Below are positions 1-9,600 of a stretch of 64,000 nucleotides of DNA, piece after piece. The position numbers and the translations under genes were made by a program. Under the pieces are notes generated by a model. It was not told the origin of the DNA. It was given only the letters and a program-made list of their open reading frames with translations, and ran no database searches. Origin of the DNA: Planctomycetota bacterium (GTDB lineage: Bacteria; Planctomycetota; JAPUJT01); NCBI GenBank assembly GCA_027296055.1, contig JAPUJT010000023.1:1-64000 (forward strand), in the 5' to 3' direction. The number at the start of each line of letters is the position of its first letter. Position 1 is the stretch's first letter.

Positions 1-603
1 TCAAGGTTTCGGACTTCGTCCCTAGCTCGTCGACCTTCGATTGAAGAGATTCGGCCTTCGCGCTCGCTGCCGTCCGGGCCTCCTCGAGCTCCTTCTCCAG
101 TCCTTCGCCCTTCCGCTGGAGAGACGTCCTCTCCTCGCCCGACTTCTCGAGCTCCTGGAGAAGACGATCCTTCGCCGTGACAAGATCGTCACGCTCTCGA
201 GTCAAGGTTTCGGACTTCGTCCCTAGCTCGTCGACCTTCGATTGAAGAGATTCGGCCTTCGCGCTCGCTGCCGTCCGGGCCTCCTCGAGCTCCTTCTCCA
301 GTCCTTCGCCCTTCCGCTGGAGAGTCGTCCTCTCCTCACTCGATTTCTCGAGATCCTGGAGGAGACGATCCTTCGCCGTTCCAAGCTCCTCGCGCTCTCG
401 AGCCAGGGTCTCGGACTTTTTCTCGAGCTCGTCGACCCTCGACTGGAGAGACTCCGCCTTCGCCGCCGCCGAGGAGCGAGCCTCGGTCAGCTCCTTGTCG
501 AGCCCATCGCTCTTCCGCTCGAGGGACGTCCTCTCCTCGCTCGATTTTTCGAGATCCTGGAGCACGCGCTCCCTCGTCTCGACGAGTTGGTCCCGCTCGC
601 GGG
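1..603. repeat. 201-bp tandem repeat inside coiled-coil gene
   Basis: Three consecutive 201-bp units (about 1-201, 202-402, 403-603), each encoding 67 residues in frame. Units 1 and 2 are identical over roughly their first 124 bases and then diverge slightly; unit 3 is clearly older. The array may continue past the left edge. A length of exactly 67 codons keeps the frame and extends the coiled coil. Confidence 0.9.
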
Positions 604-2053
604 CGCCTTCATCGAGCTGGCGGCGGAACGCTTCGACCTCGGCCGAACGGGATTTCGCCTCGCGGTCGGCCTGCTTGCGCGCCTCGGTAAGCTCGTCCCG
701 TAGGGCCTTCCGCTCCTTCAGGATGGCGGCGCTCTCGTCTCCTGCCTCTTTCCACTCGCGAAGGATTTCCCCCTTTTCCCTCTGGAGTCTCTCGAATTGC
801 TCGGAGAGACGGACGGCCCGAAGAGTCTGTGATTCGGCCTTGGCCTCGAGTGTCTTGATCTCCTTCCTGGTCCCCTTCTCCTGCAGGGCGAACCCCTTTC
901 GGGCCTCCTTCTCGCTCGCCTTCAGCCGGGATAGCTCCCCCTTGAGGGATTGCGCGTCACCCTCGGCCCGGGAGAACTCCGCCTCGCTGGACCGGAGCAC
1001 CTTCTGCAACCGGTTCAGCTCGGCCTTCGCAGCTCTCTGCTCCTTGCGGGTCGACGCTGCCTGGTTGGCGGCGTTCGATTGGGCCGCCTGGCATTCCGTC
1101 TCCGCCGACTTCAGCTCCGCCTGGAGAGCGGCAAGCCGCGCAGTGAGTCGGTCTCGCTCCTCCTGGACAGCGGTGATTTGCTTGCGGCCGCCTTCCAGTT
1201 CCTCGTTGAGCGCCGTCTGCTGGGCGGCGAACGACTCCGCCGCCGATCTCGCCTTGCTCTTCTCGATGTCGGTGGAGGCATCCAGTTCGGTCAATCGCTC
1301 GTTCAGGTCATCCCGATCCTGCCTTATCGACTCGATCTCATCGCGCGCTCGGATGCTCTCCTGGAGAGCGACATCGGCCTTCTGGCTTGCCTCCTGTCGC
1401 AGCTCTTCGATTCTTTGATCGAACCCGGCCTTCTCCCTTTCGAGGTCCTCGAGCCCCTTCTGTGCAGCCTGCAGGTCCTCGTGATGCGACTCCTCGGCGG
1501 CCCTCTTCTCCTCCAGAAGGAGTTCGAGGCCCTCATTCCTCTCCCGCGCTTCACGCCGGACCCGCTCGTGCGCATCCTGAATCCCCTCCACCCTTCCCAG
1601 GGCGTCTTCCGTCTCCTTCGCCAGGGTCAGGAGGGCCTCGCGATACTCGTCGTGCTTCTGACCCCTCTCGTCTTCGATCTGTCGCTTGCGGGGCTGGACG
1701 ACCTCATCGCCGCCCTCCCCCGGGGCTCGCTCCAGCTCGCCGACTCTCTCGCGCAGGGATTCGATCTTCTGCTCGTGCCCCGCCTTTTCGCGCGCGGCCC
1801 GGTCTCTCTCGGCGTGCATCTCGATCTCGAGGTCTGCGGCCTCATCCGCGAACACGCGCTTGAGGCTCTCCGTCTCCTCCTCCAGGGTCGATGCTCGCGA
1901 GCGCACTGTCTCCAGCTCCCGCTGGAGCTCTCCGACCTCTTTCTCCCTTTCTGCCTTCAGCTGCTCCAACTCACTTCGGAGCTTGGCAGCTTCCGCAAGG
2001 AGCGAGTGAGATTCGGTCTTGGTTTTTCCGACGGTGTCTCCCATCGTGCTCAT
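1..2053 (-). CDS. Giant coiled-coil protein, 3' end beyond window
   Basis: Open minus-strand frame of at least 684 codons with no stop before the left edge, so the C-terminus is missing. The ORF track omits it because it is open-ended. The start at 2053 (MSTMGDTVGKTKTE) follows CCAAGG and lies 9 bases after the stop of the HD-GYP gene, so the two are probably cotranscribed. The visible protein is almost entirely heptad-rich coiled coil (E, K, R, L, A, Q) with no signal peptide or membrane segment. Near the left edge it contains tandem 67-residue repeats. No enzymatic domain is visible. A structural or scaffold role next to the HD-GYP protein is inferred only from position and the shared coiled-coil design. 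Confidence 0.85.
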   Translation of the reverse strand, partial: MSTMGDTVGKTKTESHSLLAEAAKLRSELEQLKAEREKEVGELQRELETVRSRASTLEEETESLKRVFADEAADLEIEMHAERDRAAREKAGHEQKIESLRERVGELERAPGEGGDEVVQPRKRQIEDERGQKHDEYREALLTLAKETEDALGRVEGIQDAHERVRREARERNEGLELLLEEKRAAEESHHEDLQAAQKGLEDLEREKAGFDQRIEELRQEASQKADVALQESIRARDEIESIRQDRDDLNERLTELDASTDIEKSKARSAAESFAAQQTALNEELEGGRKQITAVQEERDRLTARLAALQAELKSAETECQAAQSNAANQAASTRKEQRAAKAELNRLQKVLRSSEAEFSRAEGDAQSLKGELSRLKASEKEARKGFALQEKGTRKEIKTLEAKAESQTLRAVRLSEQFERLQREKGEILREWKEAGDESAAILKERKALRDELTEARKQADREAKSRSAEVEAFRRQLDEGARERDQLVETRERVLQDLEKSSEERTSLERKSDGLDKELTEARSSAAAKAESLQSRVDELEKKSETLAREREELGTAKDRLLQDLEKSSEERTTLQRKGEGLEKELEEARTAASAKAESLQSKVDELGTKSETLTRERDDLVTAKDRLLQELEKSGEERTSLQRKGEGLEKELEEARTAASAKAESLQSKVDELGTKSETL

Positions 2054-2062
2054 CCTTGGAAG

Positions 2063-5000
2063 CTAGCTAGCCTTCCCCCCCTTCTTGGGGGCGGAAATCG
2101 GTTTCGTGATCTTCATCGTTTCGGACCTCATCAGGTCGACGTAGATCGCCCTCGCCGGTTTCTTCCCGTGCGGATCCATGATGATCTCTATGATCGGTTT
2201 CTTGACCGCATCGGGGTTCGTGGCGACCACCCGCGCTATTTCTCCGCTTGCCATCTGGAGATAGGAGCCCAGGGGGTAATAGCCCATGTGCCGGAGGAAG
2301 CCCCGGACGAGATCCGCGTCGAATCGCGCCGATTCCCGCTGCACGACCCCCTCCATCGCCAGGCCGGGATTCCCCTCGGAGAGCTCCTCCAGGGAGAGAT
2401 CCGGGGGGAGATCGATCGCCTGGATCATCGCCACGTCTTTTACCACGGCGCACATCGAATCGGAGGGAAGCGTCTCCTCCTTGTAGACCCGCGGAGCCGA
2501 TATCGCCTCGAAGCTGTCGACGAGGCAGAGGATCTTGGCGAGGCGGTGGATGCTCTCGCCTCTCAGCCCTCGAGGGTAGCCGGTCCCATCCAGACTCTCG
2601 TGGTGTTGCCGGATGATCTCGGGGACTCTCGGGTCCATGCCCTCGAGGGAGGCGGCGAGGCGCGCGCTCAGCTCTGTGTGCTCCTTGATCTTGTCGTGTT
2701 CTTCGGCCGTCAGGGATGCGTGCTTCAGCACGATCTCTTCCGGCAGCTCCATCATCCCGGCGTCGTGAAGGAGTCCGGCCAGACCGATCCGCTCGACTTC
2801 CTCATCCGTACAGCCAATCTTCCATGCCAGGAATATCGCCAGCCGGGAGACGTTGCGGCAGTGCTGGCGCAGATACTTCTCCGGCACATCGCTGTAGGTC
2901 AACTCGAGGGCCTCGGCAGGATAGTCCTTCACTTGCTCGACGGACTGCCGTACCGACTGGATGAGAATCTCCGTGGTGACCTCGGGCGGTTTTTCGTCCT
3001 CGTTGAAGAGGAAACTCAGGACTTCCGATGCCTTCCCCGTCTCGTAGGGTCCCTTCGGGCTCTTCCAGGGCAATCCGCCCATCGCGCTGGTCTTCGGCGT
3101 GACCATGGTGACATCGTTTTCGGTCACATCCTCGCTGTCGGCGCCGGCGTCTTTCGCCTCCTCCGCGAGCTGTCTCTCCCGATGAAAGTCGTCGGCGAAT
3201 CTTCGGTTCTCGTCCTCGAGACTACGGAGCCGAGCCCGGCCCTCCTCCGCCGAGCGAAGGGCGACTTCGAGCTCCTCCTTCGCCTTCTGCTCGCTCTGTC
3301 TCGCCTCGCTCGCGCGGTGCACGAGGGATTCCCTCTCCCCGGCGAGCGATGACTTTTCATGTTCCAGGTTGGAGACGGTCTTCTCCAGATCCGCCATGTG
3401 CTTCAGATCTTCCTGGATGACTCGGATCTGGTCTCCGAAATCCCCCTCGGCTCGGTCGGGATCCGAGACCACTTCTTTGAGCTGCTCCATCCCCTTGCGG
3501 AACTCGTCCACTTCCTTCTTCGCCACGTCGCAGGCCTCCTGGAGATCGGCGGTCTCCTCCTTGGCGCGCAGGACCTTCTCCTGCAGGGCGACCTTGACGA
3601 TGCGCATCGTCTCACGCTGTTGTTCCCCCTCTTCGTACTCGCGCACGCGGACTCGCAGGAGCTCCTCCATGTCGATCTTCGCCTGGCGGGCCTTCTCTCG
3701 ATCCGTGATCGCCTCCTCGCGATCGCGCTCCGCTTTCTCCAGCCTCTTCTGCAGCTCCCCGGCCTCTTCGAGGTTCTGTCCCGTCCTACCCCGAAGGCGG
3801 GCGACCTCGGCGGCGGTTTCATCTCGCTCGGCACTCAGCTGAGCAATTTGATCCCTCGCGCCGGAGATCTCGGCCTTGAGCCCCTGAGCGACGGCGCGAG
3901 CCGTGGTCTCGGCTTCATCCAGGGCCTTTTGCAGGGTCGTGTTCTCGCCTCTCAGCGTGGTCGCCTCCTCGCGATCACGCTCCGCCGTCTCGAGCTTCTT
4001 CTGGAGCTCTGCGTGGGCCTTCGTCAGCTCCTGGAGCTCCTGTCCCGACTTACCCCGAAGGAGAGCGACCTCGGCGGCGATCTCATCTCGCTCGGTGCTG
4101 AGCTGAGCGAATCGATCCTTCGCCTCGGAGATCTCGGCCTTCATCCCCTGCGTGGCGGTGTGAGCCGCGGTCTCGGCTTGGTCGAGGGCCTTGCGCAGGG
4201 CCGTCCGCTCGCCTCTCAGCGTGGCCGCCTCCTGACGGTTCCTCTCGTACTCCTCTCGCTGGACGGTCGAGGCTTTCGCCTCGTCGGACCCTTTCACCTG
4301 GAGCTCACGCTGCTTCTCGATCTGCTCCTTGAGCTCGCCAGCCTCTCGCCGAAGCACCTCCTTGTCCTTCTGAAGCTGCTCGAAGGCCTCGGACTTCCGC
4401 TCGTTCGCTGCGACGAGGTCGGAACGGGTAGACTCCAACTCCTCCTCGAGGAGCCGAGCCTCGGACTCCGCCTCGCTGAGCTTCGTCTCCAGCTCGGTTT
4501 GCCTCTTCGTGCGGACGGCCGTCTCTTCCTTCTGTGAGCTCGCTCGCGTCTGGCCCTGTGCCTCGAGCGACTCCACGTGGGAAGTCAGCCGAGCCTTCTC
4601 TTTCCGGAGGGATGAAATCTCTCCCTGAGATCGTTCGATCTCCGCGTCCCAGCCGCTCTGCAGCCCGCGGAGAGCGTCTTGCTCCTCGTCGATCGCCTTG
4701 ATCCCCCTGCGGAGCGACGCTCCGAGATCCGTGACCTGACCCTTGAGTTGCTGCTTCTCTACGAGGATTCGCTGGCTCTCCTTCCTGGCCGCCTCCAGAT
4801 CATTGCGCATTCCATCAATCGTCGCGTCCCTCTGGGCCGCGACGGCATCCGACTCCTCCCGGGCCTTCCCGAGATCGGCTCGCAGCTCCTTTACCCTGGA
4901 ATCCGAATCATCGCCCCGACGCTCCAGCTCCGCTTGCCGATCCTTGGCCTGTGCTTCCGCGGCAGCCAGCTTGCGCTCGAGCCCGGCGCTGGTCTTCTCC

Positions 5001-6313
5001 CATTCGTTGCGGGCCTCGGCGATCTTCTCTTCCTGCTCTTTTGCCGCGGCCTGCCGGACTTCGGCGATCTTCTCTTCCTGCTCTTTTGCCGCGGCCTTCC
5101 GGACCTCGGCAATCTTCTCTTCCTGCTCTTTCGCCGCGGCCTGCCGGACCTCGGTGATCTTCTCTTCCTGCTCCTTCGCCGCGGCCTTCCGGACCTCGGT
5201 GATCTCCTTCTCCCGCGCCTCCTTTTCCTCCGTGAGGATCCGGACCGTCACGCGGACGGCCTCGAGCTCCTTGATGAGCGCGTCCGAGGCCTCTCGCAGG
5301 GAACGTTGCTCCTCTTCGAGGGCGCTCGTGTCTCGCTCCGTCTTCGCCCGGAGGCCCGTAGCGTCATCCTGGAGCGTTGCCTTTTCGCTCCGAAGCTGCT
5401 CCAGCTCCTTCACGCGAGCCGACTTGTCCCTGGTCGCCTCATCCCGATTGGAATCCAGATTCTTACGGAGTAGCTCGATGCTCGCGCTGGACTCGCCCAG
5501 CCGGGTCTCCAGATCCTTGACGCGTTTATCCGATTCCGTCCTCAGGGACTCGAGCGCCCGCTCGGCGGAGACCTTCTCCTTATCGAGCGATGCGTTACGC
5601 GCTCGCCCTTCGTCCAGCTCCAGCTTGAACTGCTCGACCTCCGCGCCGGTCTCGACCCGCAGGAGCTCGATGTTCTCCTCCGCGGCAATCTTCTCCCGGC
5701 GCGTCCCGTCGATGGCGGCTCGGAGCGTATCGAATTCACCGCGGAGCTCGGCTTCGAGCTCCGCTCCTTTCGACTTCGCCTCCTTCAGGTCGTCGTTCAG
5801 AGCTTCCCTGGATCTTCGAGTCTCCTCATGAGATCGGCGCGATGCCTCTAGCTCATTCCTCAGGGCATCCAGCTCGTCTGTCGTGCGTTTCCGGAGCCCC
5901 GCGATCTCCGCCTCGACCGCGTCGCGCGATGCTCGGCCCAGCTTCTCCGCATTGCGCGCGGCGTCCAGTTCCGCGTGGAGGGCTCCCAGCTCTGCCGAAG
6001 TCGCCACGGACCCGCCCGCGGAACCTCCCACGACATCCTCGTGGCCATCGGCGAGAGACACGGCGCGGAGGCGCTCCGTGTCCGTTTGAAGCTCCTCTCT
6101 CTCCCGTCGGAGGCGGCCCACCTCTTCGACGGTCGAGGATCTCTCATCCTCGAGGGACTTCAGCTTTTCCTTGAGGTTGGATATTTCTCGGGAGAGGACA
6201 CCGCGCACCTTGTCCATCTCGACGGGCGAGCCGTCCTGCTTCTCTGCCTTCTCCCGCAGAGACCTGATCTTCTGGAGGAGATCGCCGCGTTTCTCCTCGG
6301 AGGGATTTGCCAT
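2063..6313 (-). CDS. Very long coiled-coil protein with C-terminal HD-GYP domain
   Basis: About 1,416 residues when started at MANPSEEKRGD (6313), which has AGGA 6 bases upstream. The longer ORF start at 6547 has no such signal and an unlikely N-terminus. Residues 1 to about 1,080 are continuous coiled coil. An HD-GYP domain follows, with LLHDAG near residue 1181 and HHESLDGTGYP near 1240. HD-GYP domains hydrolyse cyclic di-GMP; the HD pair and GTGYP look intact, so phosphodiesterase activity is plausible. A C-terminal region of about 150 residues has no recognised domain. There is no membrane segment, so it is probably cytoplasmic. A -10-like TATACT lies at 6377-6382 on the minus strand, but I see no good -35. 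Confidence 0.88.
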   Translation of the reverse strand: MANPSEEKRGDLLQKIRSLREKAEKQDGSPVEMDKVRGVLSREISNLKEKLKSLEDERSSTVEEVGRLRREREELQTDTERLRAVSLADGHEDVVGGSAGGSVATSAELGALHAELDAARNAEKLGRASRDAVEAEIAGLRKRTTDELDALRNELEASRRSHEETRRSREALNDDLKEAKSKGAELEAELRGEFDTLRAAIDGTRREKIAAEENIELLRVETGAEVEQFKLELDEGRARNASLDKEKVSAERALESLRTESDKRVKDLETRLGESSASIELLRKNLDSNRDEATRDKSARVKELEQLRSEKATLQDDATGLRAKTERDTSALEEEQRSLREASDALIKELEAVRVTVRILTEEKEAREKEITEVRKAAAKEQEEKITEVRQAAAKEQEEKIAEVRKAAAKEQEEKIAEVRQAAAKEQEEKIAEARNEWEKTSAGLERKLAAAEAQAKDRQAELERRGDDSDSRVKELRADLGKAREESDAVAAQRDATIDGMRNDLEAARKESQRILVEKQQLKGQVTDLGASLRRGIKAIDEEQDALRGLQSGWDAEIERSQGEISSLRKEKARLTSHVESLEAQGQTRASSQKEETAVRTKRQTELETKLSEAESEARLLEEELESTRSDLVAANERKSEAFEQLQKDKEVLRREAGELKEQIEKQRELQVKGSDEAKASTVQREEYERNRQEAATLRGERTALRKALDQAETAAHTATQGMKAEISEAKDRFAQLSTERDEIAAEVALLRGKSGQELQELTKAHAELQKKLETAERDREEATTLRGENTTLQKALDEAETTARAVAQGLKAEISGARDQIAQLSAERDETAAEVARLRGRTGQNLEEAGELQKRLEKAERDREEAITDREKARQAKIDMEELLRVRVREYEEGEQQRETMRIVKVALQEKVLRAKEETADLQEACDVAKKEVDEFRKGMEQLKEVVSDPDRAEGDFGDQIRVIQEDLKHMADLEKTVSNLEHEKSSLAGERESLVHRASEARQSEQKAKEELEVALRSAEEGRARLRSLEDENRRFADDFHRERQLAEEAKDAGADSEDVTENDVTMVTPKTSAMGGLPWKSPKGPYETGKASEVLSFLFNEDEKPPEVTTEILIQSVRQSVEQVKDYPAEALELTYSDVPEKYLRQHCRNVSRLAIFLAWKIGCTDEEVERIGLAGLLHDAGMMELPEEIVLKHASLTAEEHDKIKEHTELSARLAASLEGMDPRVPEIIRQHHESLDGTGYPRGLRGESIHRLAKILCLVDSFEAISAPRVYKEETLPSDSMCAVVKDVAMIQAIDLPPDLSLEELSEGNPGLAMEGVVQRESARFDADLVRGFLRHMGYYPLGSYLQMASGEIARVVATNPDAVKKPIIEIIMDPHGKKPARAIYVDLMRSETMKITKPISAPKKGGKAS
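5019..5198. repeat. Four 45-bp tandem repeats in HD-GYP coiled coil
   Basis: Four units of 45 bp encode a 15-residue motif of the type EVRQAAAKEQEEKIA, alternating Q and K at one position. The bases are nearly identical between units, which suggests recent expansion. Fifteen residues is not a multiple of seven, so each copy shifts the heptad register. Confidence 0.9.
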
Positions 6314-6620
6314 GGATCCTATGGGCCAGGAAACGGTGTATCCCGGCGTAACCCCACTCCCCTTCCCCACCTCGAAAGTATACTCCAAACCAACCATCCA
6401 TGCCGGTCGGAACAAACACAACAATCCGATCGTCGTGCTTAAGCCATTGATGTGTTGGGGTTTAGAGTGTTTCTTGAGGTCGTGGAGCCCCCGGCCGTGT
6501 CGGCGGACGGACCATCCGCTCGGATGCGCGTCCGGGAGATGAGGCATCCATATGATGTAGGGAGGGGGAGAGCGTGGCCTGCAGGTCCTCTCGCCGCTCG
6601 AGACTCAGATCGCGCCCCGT

Positions 6621-9600
6621 CTAGCCTGGATCCATCCTTCGATTCATTCGAGGACCAGGTTGGTCGTGGTCTTGGTCACCCCTCCGATCCCTCGTAGCTG
6701 TCCGACGATCATGTTGAGGATTTCCTCGACAGAGTCCCCTTCCACGACAGCGATGATGTCCTGGTCTCCTGTCGTGAGATCGGCGCTCAGGATCTTGGGA
6801 CTCTCTCGAAGCTGGTTCTTGACGTTCTCCTCCTTGCCTGACTCCGTCCAGAACATCACATAAGCCTTCGCCATGCCTCCCTCCTTCCCTGGTCCACGTC
6901 TCCCGGCGCGAGGAGGGGACGATCCCCATCCTTCCGCGTCCGGTTCTTGGCTCTCTCGTCCGAGGAGATGCATCCTCTTCTGTCTCGCGCAGGCGCTCCT
7001 CGTTGTACTTCCGGATCTCCTCCAGTTCCATCAGGACCGTTCGAATCTTTCCCCGCGTCCACTTGTCGAGCCCATCCAGCTCAGCTCCTGCCCTGGCCGC
7101 CTCGTTCAGGAACTCGAGCACCTCGGGGGATTCGACGTACTGCCGGCAGTAGGGCTCGACGGCGAGCAGGAATCGGACGAGTTGCTCGCGACGCCAGCCC
7201 CCCGTCTGGTAGACGAGGAGTTCCTTCAGGGCCTTCAACGCTTCCAGCGATTGATCGCGGTTCTTGAACCGCATCCACCGGGCATACTCGTGGAGGAGGA
7301 AAGTCTGACCCAGCCGCTTCTTGGCCTCATCCAATGCCACGGACCGTATGCCCGAATTGGGGGAGCGCAGGGCGAGGATGATCTCGAAGTTGGTGTAGCT
7401 CTCGACGTCGGTCCCGATCGGGCGGTCCTTGATCTGGATCGTGACCTCCTGCTGATCCACCCGCTCCGCATCCCCGACGAACAGCTGAATCCCCTTGTAG
7501 GTGTCCGCCTGCAGGAGACCCGGTCTCCACAGGAACACCCCCGTCTCCGGATCGAGCGTCGCCCCATCCGGGAGGTTCGGACTCCAGTACGTGAGGTGAT
7601 CCCCGTCGATGTCGATCGCCTCCACCTGGAAGGTCAACTCCTCCCCTTCGACCCCGACGGGAGGGAGGAGATACTTCAGCACCGGCCCGGAGTTCCGGGC
7701 GCCTCCCCGGACCTGCAAGTCCGTGAACCTCGAGACGGAGAGCGCGCCGTCATCGATGACGAACTCGATGCGGAAGAGCCCTTTCTGGTAACGATCGGGT
7801 ATCCAGCGGAAGAGACCCGATTCCGGATCGAACGTCGCCCCGCGGGGAAGACGGCGCGCCTCGAAGCGAAAGGGGCCTTCCGCCGGGACGTTCCTCTTCT
7901 TCACCTGGAAGGCGATCGCCCGGCGGTACTTCCCGCGCACCTTCGCTGGAGCGGCGATCTCGGGTTCCGGATAGGGAGAGACGACGATCGACCAGACGCG
8001 GGTCGACGAGAGGTTTCCGTGATCGCGCCGGATTCTATCGTTCTTGAAATCCACGTTGACGATCACCTCGTGTCGCCCCGGGGCGAGCGAGTCCGGCTCG
8101 ATATCCAGGTAGTTGCGGCTGAACTTCTTGTCGCTCACATCTTTATTGGTCCGCACGCCGTCCACGTACCAGTTGTTGGTGAATTTCCCGTACGGCTTTT
8201 CGTCCTCGTGCTTGGTGATCGTGATCCCCTCGATCTCGAGCCTCAACTTCTGGTCGGCCCAGATGATCACCTCACGCTTTGCCGGCCATGCCCCCTCGAG
8301 CGGTTCGAGCTGATCGTAGAATCTCCGCTCCATCTGCTCCTGGCAGACGGCGCAGTACTTCGGGGTGCCGCTCGATCGCATCCGGCACTCGCGACTCGGC
8401 CGGTAATAGTCCTTGTCGTGGTAGTAAGCCCCCTCGAAGCAACCCACCGGGCTCCCCTCCGCTGGAGGGAAGTTCCAGTAGTGCCACTTGACCTTCTTCG
8501 GGTTCGACTCGCGCGTGGTGTTTATATGGCCCGCCTCGGCGTTGGGGCCGTAGTTTCGTCCCGGGGCGATCCCTGCGTCAACGTACTCATCGTCCAGCCC
8601 GCCGTAGGCGTGGCCCAGCTCGTGGATCACGACGTCGCCCACGCTGCCAGAGTTGTTCAGTGTGATCACGCCCCCCCCTCCGGTGGCCCGTCCCCCTGCG
8701 ACGTTGGCCACCACGATCACGAGATCGCAATCGGGGGCCTTCCGCCCGTACTTCCATGCGGCTGCCACGTCGCAGGTCAGGATGTTGTTCTGGAGGGTGG
8801 CGCCCACCTTCGTCGTCCTCGGTTTGTCGGGAAGCTCGTTGATTCCGCTCTCCTCCTCCACGAGGCGGACCAGGTTGAAGTTGATGTACTTCTCGTAGTT
8901 GCGGAAGGGATCCGCGTTCTGTATCCCCTTGATGACGAGGTCGGCGAGCCTCTTCACGGTGCCCGCCTCCTCCTGGGTGAACCCATCAGAAACGATGCTG
9001 ATGTCGACCCGGCGTGAGATATCTCCGTTCTCCACCATCTTCTCGATGGCGGCGATCCCCTCCTTATCGAGAAGGACCTTGGCTACGGCCGCCGCCTCCT
9101 CCATCGCCTTCTTTCGGATCCTCTTCTTGTTCCGATCCCTTCGGGCGGTCTTCAGCTCCGCCTGGAGCTCGTCGCGCGGCCACCACCTGGACTGGAACAG
9201 GACTTCCCCGAGAGCGAGATGCTCCGCCTCGATCTTCGGTATCCATTCTCCCTGGTAAAGGACGAATCCGCCCTCGGGGACATCGACGCCGCGCCGCCGG
9301 GCGAGCCAGCCGGAGACGCCGGCGGCGTCCCCTTCTGCGACACCGCGGAGGACTTCGTCCCCCCACTCGGGGGCCCCGTGATCGTACGAGAAGGTCGCGA
9401 TCTCGTACGGGTCCGTCCAGCCGGCGCCGGCCCACTCCAGAATCGACGCGAAATCCGCCGCGACGATCCGATGCCAGGGCTTCTTCAAGGTCATCTGTTC
9501 GTTTGCTGCCGAGACACCCGTGCCGTCGGCGGCGGTCACCCGAAGCTTCGACCCGGAAGCGAAATCGACGTTAGGCATCTCTCCACCGCGACCGAGAAGG

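Noticed and set aside
950-3352. 800-residue plus-strand ORF
   Set aside because: It is the antisense shadow of the two coiled-coil genes; it crosses their junction, is Leu/Arg-rich and has no ribosome site.
5019-5198. Tandem 45-bp repeats as a CRISPR-like array
   Set aside because: Units abut without spacers and encode an in-frame coiled-coil motif; no cas genes are present.
6873-9017. 714-residue plus-strand ORF
   Set aside because: Antisense to the M64 peptidase, whose frame contains recognisable motifs; GC-rich codons leave the opposite strand open.
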